Origin: Planctomycetota bacterium
GTDB taxonomy: Bacteria > Planctomycetota > UBA11346
Reading direction: 5' to 3'
DNA: 8,625 nt
Assembly (NCBI GenBank): GCA_947470885.1
Contig: CANIXE010000073.1
Coordinates: 1 to 8,625 of the forward strand
The position numbers and the translations under genes are program-made. The notes under the pieces are model-generated. The model had not been told where the DNA came from. It saw only the letters and a list, made by a program, of their open reading frames with translations, and did not search any database. Positions 1 to 6,154 of the stretch are shown piece by piece (position 1 is the stretch's first letter; the number at the start of each line of letters is the position of its first letter).

Positions 1-34
1 ACCATGGCCCCCCCAAACCATTTTGAGTCACCCC

Positions 35-38
35 GGAG
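35..38 (+). promoter_or_regulatory. Ribosome binding site of the carbonic anhydrase gene
   Basis: GGAG lies 6 nt before the ATG at 45. It fixes the start so that the encoded protein begins with a signal peptide. Confidence 0.6.
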
Positions 39-44
39 TACCCC

Positions 45-827
45 ATGCGCTTGGTTCCCCACGTTCTATTCCTCTTGGTCTTCGGTCTGACAGCCGTCCC
101 AGCGGAGGAGCACGCCCCCCCGGCCTCCACTCCGGCGGAATCGCCGGCCGCCGCGGCACCTGGCCATGGGTCAGGGGCAGCCCATCCGGCAGATTCAGCC
201 CATGGAGCGGCCAGTGCGCCGGGGGTGGTCACGGCGGATGGGGCGATCTCCCTCAACAATATCCAGGCCCTACAGAAGCTCATGGAAGGCAATGCCCGGT
301 ACGTCGCCGGCAAAACCATTCATCCCCACCAGGATTCGGCCCGCCGGGCCGAAATCGCCAAGGGCCAGAAACCTTTCGCCATTGTCCTCACTTGCGCCGA
401 TTCTCGGGTGCCACCGGAGATCCTGTTCGACCAGGGACTGGGCGATATCTTTGTCCTGCGGGTCGCCGGCAATGTTGCTGACGACGATGTCCAGGCGAGC
501 ATCGAGTACGCGGTCGAGCACCTGGGTGCCAATCTGATTCTGGTCCTCGGACATGAACGCTGCGGTGCGGTCGGTGCCGCCCTGGCGGGAGGTGAATTGC
601 CAGGACATCTCCCTGGACTCATCGACCGGATCAAGCCGGCGGTGATGTCCAGCCGGGGGCAACCGGGAGATGCGCTGGACAACGCCGTCTCTGCCAATGC
701 CCGTCTTGTCGCCACTCAACTCCGAACCAGTCGACCGTTGCTGATGCCTCTTGCCACCCGGGGCAGTCTGGCCGTCCTCGCGGCCCGGTTGGATCTGGAT
801 TCCGGACAGGTTGATATCCTCTGGTAA
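45..827 (+). CDS. Exported beta-class carbonic anhydrase
   Basis: Predicted to catalyse reversible hydration of CO2 to bicarbonate, outside the cytoplasm. The 260-residue product starts with a hydrophobic signal peptide (about residues 1-20, likely cleavage after AVPA). A low-complexity Ala/Pro/His spacer follows (about 21-66), and then a complete beta-CA domain. The zinc-site motifs are intact: CADSRVPPE gives Cys117, Asp119 and Arg121, and GHERCGAV gives His170 and Cys173, so the Cys-His-Cys zinc set and the Asp-Arg dyad are all present. The C-terminus (LDLDSGQVDIL) matches the usual family ending. The ATG at 45 is preceded by GGAG at 35-38 with 6 nt spacing and opens directly into the signal peptide, which supports this start. 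The next gene begins 30 nt downstream with no clear terminator between, so co-transcription with the chemotaxis genes is possible but unproven. Family and activity are confident; periplasmic location is inferred from the signal peptide. Confidence 0.93.
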   Translation: MRLVPHVLFLLVFGLTAVPAEEHAPPASTPAESPAAAAPGHGSGAAHPADSAHGAASAPGVVTADGAISLNNIQALQKLMEGNARYVAGKTIHPHQDSARRAEIAKGQKPFAIVLTCADSRVPPEILFDQGLGDIFVLRVAGNVADDDVQASIEYAVEHLGANLILVLGHERCGAVGAALAGGELPGHLPGLIDRIKPAVMSSRGQPGDALDNAVSANARLVATQLRTSRPLLMPLATRGSLAVLAARLDLDSGQVDILW

Positions 828-846
828 ATCTGCTGCCACCTATTGC

Positions 847-852
847 GAAGGA
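847..852 (+). promoter_or_regulatory. Ribosome binding site deciding the start of the first response regulator
   Basis: GAAGGA lies 5 nt before the ATG at 858. It favours that ATG over an in-frame TTG at 843, which would overlap the ribosome binding site and add five residues ahead of the first receiver beta strand. Confidence 0.65.
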
Positions 853-857
853 TTTCC

Positions 858-1262
858 ATGCGTTGCCTCATTGTCGATGACGATCTGACTTGCCGGAAGG
901 TGCTGCGCCTGTCCTTGGCCCCGTTCTACACCATCGAGGAAGTCGCCAATGGCATGGTGGCCCTGGAGCGGGTCGGCCAATCCATCCATGATGGGAAACC
1001 CTACGATTTGATCATCCTGGATATCATGATGCCGATCATGGACGGTCAGTCGGCCCTGGTGGCCATCCGTTCCACGGAATGTCAGCAGGGCATCCATCCC
1101 GGACAGGGGGCGAAAATCATCATGTCCAGCGCCCTGGGGGATACCCAGAACATCCGCACCGCGTTCCGCGAACAGGGGGATGGCTACATCACCAAACCGG
1201 TGGACATCAAGAAGCTCTACCAGCTCCTCCGGGATTTCGAGCAGCTTCCAGGCAGTCCATGA
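858..1262 (+). CDS. Stand-alone response regulator (CheY-like receiver)
   Basis: A single-domain receiver of 134 residues with no output domain, expected to be phosphorylated by a histidine kinase, probably a CheA encoded elsewhere. The full receiver signature is visible: acidic residues Asp7-Asp9 (LIVDDD), phospho-acceptor Asp55 (LIILDIMMP), switch Ser91 (IIMSSA) and Lys113 (ITKP). Between alpha3 and beta4 there is a longer loop (about residues 74-85, ECQQGIHPGQGA). From memory this loop is typical of a CheY subgroup found beside cheB/cheR genes in several phyla, with endings like the LGDTQNI seen here. The ATG at 858 is chosen because a good ribosome binding site precedes it and the beta1 strand starts at once. 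The stop overlaps the cheR start by 4 nt (ATGA), implying coupled translation. Whether it controls the flagellar motor, acts as a phosphate sink or serves another pathway cannot be told from sequence. Confidence 0.9.
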   Translation: MRCLIVDDDLTCRKVLRLSLAPFYTIEEVANGMVALERVGQSIHDGKPYDLIILDIMMPIMDGQSALVAIRSTECQQGIHPGQGAKIIMSSALGDTQNIRTAFREQGDGYITKPVDIKKLYQLLRDFEQLPGSP

Positions 1263-2065
1263 CCGATCCGGTGCTCCAGATCATGGCCATGGCCAAGCGC
1301 CTGGCGGGGATCGAACTGGGGGAGGCCAAGCGCTCCCTGGTGGAGAGCCGTCTGGCCAAGCGCCTCCGGGAACTGGGGGATCCACCCTTGGAGGACTATG
1401 TTAAACGTTGTGAGCGGGATCCCGCGGAGCAGGAGATCCTGCTCAACCAGCTGACCACCAACCACACCGCCTGGCTGCGGGAACCCGCCCATTTCGCCGA
1501 TTTCGAGGGGCGGGTGCTGCCCGCGATTATCCGTCGCCAGGAGCGGGCCGTGCAGCCCAAACTGCGGATCTGGTGCGCCGCTGCCGCCACCGGTGAGGAA
1601 CCCTATACCATCGCCCTCTGCCTGGTCCGGGCCTTGAAGGATCTGGACCGGTGGGATGCGGCGGTGCTGTGCACCGACCTGTCCACCAAGGCCCTGGCCC
1701 TGGCCAAGGCGGGGATCTATGACGACCAACGGATAGATCCTTTATCAGAGGCTGACCGCAAATTGGCGGTCCAGGCTGTGGCTGTGGATGGCCAACGGCG
1801 CTGGCAGGTCCGTCCGGCCCTTCGTCAGTTGTTGGAATTCGCCAGGCTGAACCTGATGGAGGATTGGCCGATGAAGGGCCCCTTCGACGTCATTTTTTGC
1901 CGCAATGTGATGATCTATTTCAACCGCGAGACCCAGGCCCGCCTGGTCAATCGCTTGGCCGGATTGCTGCGCCCCGGGGGCACCCTGTACGTCGGTCACT
2001 CCGAAAGCCTGTCCGCGATCAACCATCCCCTCCGGGCCCGGGGACCCGCCATCTATGACGCCTGA
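1259..2065 (+). CDS. cheR: Chemotaxis receptor glutamate methyltransferase CheR
   Basis: Transfers methyl groups from S-adenosylmethionine to glutamates of chemoreceptors, opposing CheB in sensory adaptation. The product has 268 residues, close to the usual family length. Residues 1-75 form the helical CheR N-domain, ending in LTTNHTAWLREPAHF (65-79), the counterpart of the family TTNxTxFFRE segment with WL in place of FF. The SAM-binding motif is WCAAAATGEEPYT (105-117), the acidic ribose-binding position is in CTDLS (Asp140), and the late motif FDVIFCRNVMIYF is at 209-221. A GxY...L beta-subdomain segment lies near 152-197, and the C-terminus keeps the GHSESL motif. The ATG at 1259 overlaps the preceding stop by 4 nt; a longer in-frame extension to 1079 would lie wholly within the response regulator gene and looks spurious. 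Only a weak AGG (1250-1252) precedes the start, consistent with re-initiation after the upstream gene. No TPR or other C-terminal extension is present. Confidence 0.95.
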   Translation: MTDPVLQIMAMAKRLAGIELGEAKRSLVESRLAKRLRELGDPPLEDYVKRCERDPAEQEILLNQLTTNHTAWLREPAHFADFEGRVLPAIIRRQERAVQPKLRIWCAAAATGEEPYTIALCLVRALKDLDRWDAAVLCTDLSTKALALAKAGIYDDQRIDPLSEADRKLAVQAVAVDGQRRWQVRPALRQLLEFARLNLMEDWPMKGPFDVIFCRNVMIYFNRETQARLVNRLAGLLRPGGTLYVGHSESLSAINHPLRARGPAIYDA

Positions 2066-2567
2066 GCTGGCGAACATTGGCCGGGTGGTCCTGGGCATCG
2101 GAGGAATCGCCGTGCATCAGGGTGGCTCCGGATTGATCATCACCCATGCCTTGGGCAGTTGCGTCGGGATCACCGTCTGGGATCCCCAGACCAACATCGG
2201 CGGGATGCTCCACGCCCAATTGCCCCTGTCGGCCCAGAACAAGGAACTGTCCAGCCAGCGTCCCGCCCTGTTCGTCGATACCGGCATGGCCGCCCTGATC
2301 ACCGGCGCCGAACGCCTGGGGGCTACACGCCGGCACCTGCGGATATGCATTGCCGGGGGTGCCTCCATCGCCCTCCAGGGCGTGGCCAATGACGTCTTCA
2401 ACATCGGCAACCGGAATCTCACCGTCCTCCGTAAGATCCTCTGGCAGCATGGCCTGTTGGTCGCCGCCGAGGATACCGGCGGGACCGTGCCCCGGACCCT
2501 CACCCTCGATTTCGCCAGCGGCTCCACCCGGTTATCCACTGCCGGAGTCGAACGCATCCTCGCCTGA
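2055..2567 (+). CDS. cheD: Chemoreceptor glutamine deamidase CheD
   Basis: Hydrolyses specific receptor glutamine side chains to glutamate, creating methylation sites for CheR, and in many species also binds CheC-type phosphatases. The 170-residue product covers the whole family fold. The active site is intact: Cys36 within ALGSCVGI, His53 within GGMLHAQLP, and Thr30 six residues before the cysteine, as in the known Thr/His/Cys catalytic set. Further family motifs are IGNRN (about 116-120), following the FN at the end of the VANDVFN stretch, and GGTVPRTL near residue 142. The ATG at 2055 lies inside cheR, an 11-nt overlap, with a possible GGGGA ribosome binding site at 2040-2044. Downstream, 21 nt separate it from the second receiver gene. 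The placement between cheR and a CheX-like phosphatase matches a role in receptor adaptation. No anomaly is seen. Confidence 0.95.
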   Translation: MTPELANIGRVVLGIGGIAVHQGGSGLIITHALGSCVGITVWDPQTNIGGMLHAQLPLSAQNKELSSQRPALFVDTGMAALITGAERLGATRRHLRICIAGGASIALQGVANDVFNIGNRNLTVLRKILWQHGLLVAAEDTGGTVPRTLTLDFASGSTRLSTAGVERILA

Positions 2568-2588
2568 ACCTTGCAGAAAGCAGCGCCA

Positions 2589-2978
2589 ATGGGCTACCAC
2601 ATCCTGGTCGTCGACGACAATCGGATCATGCGCGAGATGGTCGGAAAATCCGTCCGTCTGTCTCCGTTGGAGGTGGGCGAGGTGTACCAGGCGGCCAATG
2701 GCGCTGAGGCCTTGGAACGTCTGGGGGAGCATCTCATCGATCTGGTTCTGCTGGATATCAACATGCCGGTGATGAACGGCGAGCAGTTCCTGGAAAAGCT
2801 CCGGGCGGATCCCGTGCTCAAGCACACCCTGGTGGTGGTGGTGAGCACGGAATCCAGCCTGCCCCGGATCCAGCGCCTGCGGGACCTGGGCGCGGGCTTC
2901 ATCCACAAGCCGTTTCGCCCCGAAGAATTGGTGAAGGCCGTCCATGAACTGGTGGCCCAAGCCGGGAGACGGATATGA
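2589..2978 (+). CDS. CheY-like single-domain response regulator
   Basis: A 129-residue receiver domain without an output domain. Key residues are complete: Asp9/Asp10 (LVVDDN), phospho-acceptor Asp56 (LVLLDINMPVMNG), switch Ser86 (VVVSTES) and Lys107 (FIHKPF), spaced as in CheY. It differs clearly from the first receiver in this operon, with a short alpha3-beta4 loop and another alpha4 region, so the two are not recent duplicates. The ATG at 2589 is chosen over an in-frame TTG at 2571 because MGYHILVVDDN starts directly at beta1; a GA-rich stretch, GCAGAAAG (2573-2580), could serve as a weak ribosome binding site. It overlaps the CheX-like gene by 4 nt (ATGA). That coupling to a putative phosphatase suggests it is that enzyme's substrate. 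It could be the motor-binding CheY, but this is inference, so no symbol is given. Confidence 0.9.
   Translation: MGYHILVVDDNRIMREMVGKSVRLSPLEVGEVYQAANGAEALERLGEHLIDLVLLDINMPVMNGEQFLEKLRADPVLKHTLVVVVSTESSLPRIQRLRDLGAGFIHKPFRPEELVKAVHELVAQAGRRI
2964..2969 (+). promoter_or_regulatory. Ribosome binding site of the CheX-like gene
   Basis: GGGAGA lies inside the upstream receiver gene, 5 nt before the ATG at 2975. It supports that start and suggests the phosphatase can be translated efficiently despite the overlapping stop codon. Confidence 0.6.
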
Positions 2979-3427
2979 GTGCACTCCCTTTAAGTGACGC
3001 CGCCATTGCGAAATTGGTGGAAGTCATCGAGAGTCTGGCCTTCCTCATCCCCTTCGGCGAGGTGCCCTGTCCTGACGATTCCCCATGGGGTGTGGTGGTG
3101 GTCCTGCCATGGACCGCCACGGACCGGCGATCCCGGGGTGATCTCTGGCTGGCCCTCACCCCGGACGCGGCGGCAGAGGCTGCCCGCAACATGTGCGGTC
3201 TGGCCCCGGACCAGCCCTTGGCCGCCGGTGATGCGGCGGAGGCAACGGGCGAATTGGCCAATGTGCTCCTGGGGAACCTGCTGCCCCTGATCCATGGCGC
3301 CGAGGCGGAATTCCACCTGGGCGCGCCCGTATCCGGCGTTCCCGCGAACTTTCCCCGGGAGGGGGCCCGGGCCATTGATCTGGGGGGAGGCATGTTGGCG
3401 GTCGCGATCATAAGCGAAGAGTTGTGA
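2975..3427 (+). CDS. CheX/CheC-type CheY-P phosphatase
   Basis: Probably dephosphorylates a CheY-type regulator, ending the chemotactic signal in the cytoplasm. The 150-residue length fits the single-domain CheX group. The best evidence is the helix at about 86-107 (DAAEATGELANVLLGNLLPLI): it contains the family's Glu-x-x-Asn dyad as Glu93 and Asn96, followed by Gly100, which in CheC, CheX and FliY inserts into the receiver active site. An N-terminal VIESLAFLIPFGE segment (17-29) is also typical of CheX-like proteins. Only one E-x-x-N motif is present, which fits CheX better than two-motif CheC; overall conservation is modest, so the subgroup is uncertain. It overlaps the receiver gene before it by 4 nt and the cheB start after it by 4 nt. 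This position, next to a CheY and near cheD, supports phosphatase or CheD-partner function. No signal peptide or membrane segment is seen. Confidence 0.75.
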   Translation: MSALPLSDAAIAKLVEVIESLAFLIPFGEVPCPDDSPWGVVVVLPWTATDRRSRGDLWLALTPDAAAEAARNMCGLAPDQPLAAGDAAEATGELANVLLGNLLPLIHGAEAEFHLGAPVSGVPANFPREGARAIDLGGGMLAVAIISEEL

Positions 3428-4467
3428 TCAAGGTCCTGATCGTCGATGACAGTGCCACGGTGCGGCGGATCCTCAGCGAAAGCCTGGCGAAGGAGGCGGA
3501 TATCCGGGTGGTGGCCGCGGCCCCGGATCCTTATATCGCCCGAGAGCTGATCGCTCTCCATCAACCGGATGTGATGACCCTGGACATCGAAATGCCCCGG
3601 ATGGACGGGTTATCGTTCCTGGCCAAGGTTATGACCCATCGGCCCATGCCGGTGGTGGTGATTTCTTCCCTGACCCAAAAGGGCAGTGACGAGGCGATTC
3701 GCGCCCTCGACCTGGGGGCGGTGGAGATTCTGACCAAGCCCGGCTCCGCCTATAGTGTCAGCGAACTGGGACCGATCCTCGGGCGGACGATCCGGGCCGC
3801 CCACGCCGCCCGCCACCGTCTGCGCCAACCCCGGGTCGAGACTTTAGCCACCCCGCCGACCAAGGCCCAGCACCTGGGTCGGACGACGAGCAAGATCTTG
3901 GCGATCGGCGCCAGCACGGGGGGGACCGATGCGATCAGCTTCGTCCTGGCCCGTTTGTCTGGGGATACCCCTGGTACGGTGATCGTCCAGCACATGCCGC
4001 CCCTGTTCACCACCACTTTCGCCAAGCGCTTGAACGATATCAGCCCGATGCGGGTGGCTGAAGCTGCGGGCGGCGAGGAGTTGCTGACCGGTCTGGCCTA
4101 TGTCGCCCCGGGGGGCCATCATCTGGTGGTCCGGCGTTCCGGGGCGAAATACTTGTTGGAGCTACGTCAGGGACCCCAGGTGCATTTCCAGAAGCCGGCG
4201 GTGGACGTGACTTTTCACAGCGTGGCCGCCGCCGCCGGGGCCAATGCCGTGGGCGTGATCCTCACCGGGATGGGGGCCGACGGGGCCGCCGGTCTGAAGG
4301 CCATGCGGGATGCCGGTGCCCACACCATCGGCCAGGACGAAATGACCTCGGTGGTCTATGGCATGCCCAAGGTCGCTTTCGACCAGGGCGCGGTGGCCGA
4401 GCAGGTGGGGCTTGATCAGGTTGCACCGCGAATCATCCGGGCGATGGAGAAAATCAGGGTGGAGTGA
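3424..4467 (+). CDS. cheB: Chemotaxis protein-glutamate methylesterase/glutaminase CheB
   Basis: Removes methyl groups from receptor glutamates, and can deamidate receptor glutamines, when its receiver is phosphorylated. The 347-residue protein has an N-terminal receiver (about 1-120) with Asp8/Asp9, phospho-acceptor Asp54 (MTLDIEMPRMDG), Ser81/Ser82 and Lys105 (ILTKPG). A linker follows (about 121-155), then the methylesterase domain. The catalytic triad is visible as Ser164 in IGASTGG, His190 in VQHMP and Asp286 in LTGMGADGA, the same numbers as in the enteric enzyme. The start is GTG at 3424, overlapping the phosphatase stop (GTGA); MIKVLIVDDS opens correctly at beta1, so GTG is preferred despite only a poor GAAGAG upstream. 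It lacks the C-terminal receptor-tethering pentapeptide, ending in KIRVE. It is the last gene of the chemotaxis operon, and a candidate terminator follows. Confidence 0.96.
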   Translation: MIKVLIVDDSATVRRILSESLAKEADIRVVAAAPDPYIARELIALHQPDVMTLDIEMPRMDGLSFLAKVMTHRPMPVVVISSLTQKGSDEAIRALDLGAVEILTKPGSAYSVSELGPILGRTIRAAHAARHRLRQPRVETLATPPTKAQHLGRTTSKILAIGASTGGTDAISFVLARLSGDTPGTVIVQHMPPLFTTTFAKRLNDISPMRVAEAAGGEELLTGLAYVAPGGHHLVVRRSGAKYLLELRQGPQVHFQKPAVDVTFHSVAAAAGANAVGVILTGMGADGAAGLKAMRDAGAHTIGQDEMTSVVYGMPKVAFDQGAVAEQVGLDQVAPRIIRAMEKIRVE

Positions 4468-4473
4468 GCCGGG

Positions 4474-4507
4474 GAGCCAACGATCCGAGCGGTCGGGTTG
4501 GTTCTTT
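4474..4507 (+). terminator. Candidate stem-loop terminator after cheB
   Basis: An inverted repeat pairs 4474-4481 (GAGCCAAC) with 4497-4504 (GTTGGTTC): eight base pairs with one G-T wobble. An inner stem of about four pairs (GA.CC with GGTC, one bulged T) caps the loop GAGC. Only a short T run (TTT, 4505-4507) follows, so it is a weak or imperfect intrinsic terminator. The position, 6 nt past the cheB stop, is as expected for the operon end. Confidence 0.5.
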
Positions 4508-4508
4508 G

Positions 4509-4531
4509 TCGTCAGGTCCGACGCTTGACGA
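4509..4531 (+). repeat. Inverted repeat TCGTCA...TGACGA
   Basis: Perfect 6-base arms at 4509-4514 and 4526-4531 are separated by 11 nt. There is no T tract after it. It could be an operator or part of the transcript structure, or chance in GC-rich DNA. Confidence 0.4.
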
Positions 4532-4532
4532 G

Positions 4533-4546
4533 GGGGGCTGGCCCCC
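4533..4546 (+). repeat. G5/C5 hairpin
   Basis: GGGGG (4533-4537) and CCCCC (4542-4546) flank the tetraloop CTGG. It is a very stable short RNA hairpin without a following T run; it may add to transcription stop or pausing after cheB. Confidence 0.4.
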
Positions 4547-4599
4547 GACCTTCCCACCCGCTGGTCCCCCGCCGCGTCCGTCATCCCATGGTTGTACGT

Positions 4600-4619
4600 C
4601 CGATGCCCGGGGACATCGG
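4600..4619 (+). repeat. Inverted repeat CCGATG...CATCGG
   Basis: Perfect 6-base arms at 4600-4605 and 4614-4619 surround an 8-nt loop (CCCGGGGA). It lies 32 nt before the SWIM gene start, so it could form in the leader RNA or act as an operator. Confidence 0.4.
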
Positions 4620-4621
4620 CG

Positions 4622-4642
4622 GACCACTTTTCCTAAGTAGTC
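4622..4642 (+). repeat. Inverted repeat next to the SWIM gene start
   Basis: Arms GACCACTT (4622-4629) and AAGTAGTC (4635-4642) pair with one mismatch around the loop TTCCT. It includes a small AT-richer patch in an otherwise GC-rich leader and ends 9 nt before the ATG at 4652, where the only ribosome-binding-like bases (CGGA, 4642-4645) sit. It could mask that site or bind a regulator; this is inference. Confidence 0.35.
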
Positions 4643-4651
4643 GGACCCCCC

Positions 4652-6151
4652 ATGCCGATCGTCGTCAACGAGGACCTGCTGCGCGCTGTGGTGACCAAGG
4701 ACAAGGCCCTGTCCGACGGTCGCACCTTGGTGAAGAAGGGGGCCTACAAAAACCTCCACCGCTTGGGGGATGACAGCCTGCTGTGGGGGGAATGCCAGGG
4801 CAGCGGCGCGAATCCGTACCTGCTGTCCATCGATCTGGCCGGCGACAATCCGGTGATCCGCTGCACCTGTCCGGTGAAACCGCCGCCCTGCAAACACACC
4901 CTGGGGATGCTGGCCGCCTTCCTGGATTCTCCGGCGCAATTCGCCGTCGCCCCGGCCCCCGAGGAACTGCTGGCCAAGCGCAGCAAGAATGTCGAGCGGG
5001 CGGAAAAGAAGGCGGAGGTTGCCGCCAAGCCCCGGGAAGTGGACAAGGCGGCCCTGGCCAAGAAGACCCGGGTCCAGCGGGACGCCCTGGATCTGCTGGA
5101 AAAACTGGTCCTCGACACCACGGCGGCGGGGCTGGGCACCCTGGACCGGGCCAAGGCTACCCGGCTGGTGGAGCAGGCCCGGCAGATGCACGATGCCTAT
5201 CTGCCCGGGGCCGCCGAGGCCCTGCGCCGTCTGGCGGCCCTGGCGATCCGGCGGGACGAAGACGACGCCGGGCGCTTCTACCAGTTGGAAGAACCCGGCC
5301 ACGACCTGGCGGACGACCTCCGTCACCGGCTCATGGCCCGCCACCTGTACCGCCTGTGGGCCCTGGTGCGGAAGGGGCGGAAGGTCCTCGACGAAAAGCT
5401 GGATGAAACTGAGGGCGTCGCCGACACCGAGGCCGTGGTGGAAGATTTGCTGGGCCATGTTTGGGAACTGGCCGCCCTGAAGGCCGCGGGCCATGTGCGC
5501 AGCGACCTGCGCCTGTTCGAGCTGGCCGACGAGCGGTACAGCGACCGGGTGCGGGAGGAGCGGATCGAGCAGGGCTGGTTGCTGGATCTCGATACCGGCG
5601 ACGTCTTGGTGGAACGCCGCTTCCGGCCGTTCGCCGCCCTCGACAAGACCAAGGAGCGGGATTCCCACGACCGGCCGTTGGCCATCCGCGAGGCGGGCAT
5701 CTACCCCGGGTTCATCAACCGCCGGGTGCGTTGGGAAATCGCCGCCTTGGCTTCCCGCCCGGTGGTGGCCGGGGATTTCACCGATCTCCACGCCCGGGCC
5801 CAGCCGGATCTGGCCGCCGCCTTGGCCCGTTACAAAGAGCAAATCCGCAATCCCCTGGCCCCCGATGATGCGGTGCTCCTGATCCGCGCCGCCACGATCC
5901 AGCAGGCCGGGGAGGCCCTGGCCCTGGTGGATGCCAAGGGCCAGGCCCTGCTGTTGCGGGATCCGCCCACCGCCCGCTATCGCACCCTCAACAATCTGGC
6001 GATGGCCGCCGGGGCACGACTGGTGGATGGCGTGTTGAAACAGCCCGCGTCTCTGTTGGTGCGCCTGCACCTGGGGCTGGCGGATGATGCCATCTTTGGC
6101 CAGCCCTTGGCCCTGGTGGTGGCTAACGACCACGTGCGATTGGGGATGTGA
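4652..6151 (+). CDS. SWIM zinc-finger protein of a MoxR-associated cassette
   Basis: The 499-residue protein has a SWIM zinc finger near its N-terminus: Cys71-x-Cys73-x6-Cys80-x-His82 (CTCPVKPPPCKH), exactly the CxCxnCxH pattern. SWIM domains are known to bind zinc and to mediate DNA or protein contacts. A charged, Lys/Glu/Ala-rich helical segment follows (about 100-145, possibly coiled coil). Next comes a helical region with LEKLVLDTTAAGLGTLD (about 148-165), similar to the conserved part after the finger in YehQ-like SWIM proteins. The remainder (about 200-499) has no domain I can name. No signal peptide or membrane segment is seen, so it is probably cytoplasmic. The ATG at 4652 has only a weak CGGA upstream, but no better in-frame start was found. 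It is the first gene of the operon, with the HEAT-repeat gene starting 3 nt after its stop. The motif is certain; cellular function is unknown. Confidence 0.85.
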   Translation: MPIVVNEDLLRAVVTKDKALSDGRTLVKKGAYKNLHRLGDDSLLWGECQGSGANPYLLSIDLAGDNPVIRCTCPVKPPPCKHTLGMLAAFLDSPAQFAVAPAPEELLAKRSKNVERAEKKAEVAAKPREVDKAALAKKTRVQRDALDLLEKLVLDTTAAGLGTLDRAKATRLVEQARQMHDAYLPGAAEALRRLAALAIRRDEDDAGRFYQLEEPGHDLADDLRHRLMARHLYRLWALVRKGRKVLDEKLDETEGVADTEAVVEDLLGHVWELAALKAAGHVRSDLRLFELADERYSDRVREERIEQGWLLDLDTGDVLVERRFRPFAALDKTKERDSHDRPLAIREAGIYPGFINRRVRWEIAALASRPVVAGDFTDLHARAQPDLAAALARYKEQIRNPLAPDDAVLLIRAATIQQAGEALALVDAKGQALLLRDPPTARYRTLNNLAMAAGARLVDGVLKQPASLLVRLHLGLADDAIFGQPLALVVANDHVRLGM

Positions 6152-6154
6152 AGT

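Larger units (their letters stand above)
4468..4651 (+). promoter_or_regulatory. Structured intergenic region and probable promoter/leader of the SWIM operon
   Basis: This is the only sizeable non-coding stretch (184 nt). It holds the candidate cheB terminator and at least three further inverted repeats: 4509-4531, 4533-4546 and 4600-4619. A fourth, 4622-4642, sits close to the next start codon. A TTGACG at 4525-4530 resembles a -35 box, but no matching -10 box lies at 16-18 nt, so no promoter is assigned precisely. Since the upstream operon seems to end here and the next one starts at 4652, a promoter is expected inside this stretch. Confidence 0.45.

Noticed and set aside
1..44. The end of an upstream gene
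   Set aside because: One frame has a stop at 24-26 region bases, but 44 bases are too few to recognise any coding sequence.
1079..1258. A longer N-terminus for cheR
   Set aside because: It lies wholly within the response regulator gene in another frame and encodes non-conserved residues. The family N-domain begins at the ATG at 1259.
858..2978. The two response regulators as a tandem duplication
   Set aside because: They differ in loop lengths, switch regions and termini, sharing little beyond the receiver signature, so independent recruitment is more likely.
4525..4530. TTGACG as a sigma70 -35 box
   Set aside because: No acceptable -10 hexamer lies 16-18 nt downstream, and the bases are part of an inverted repeat.
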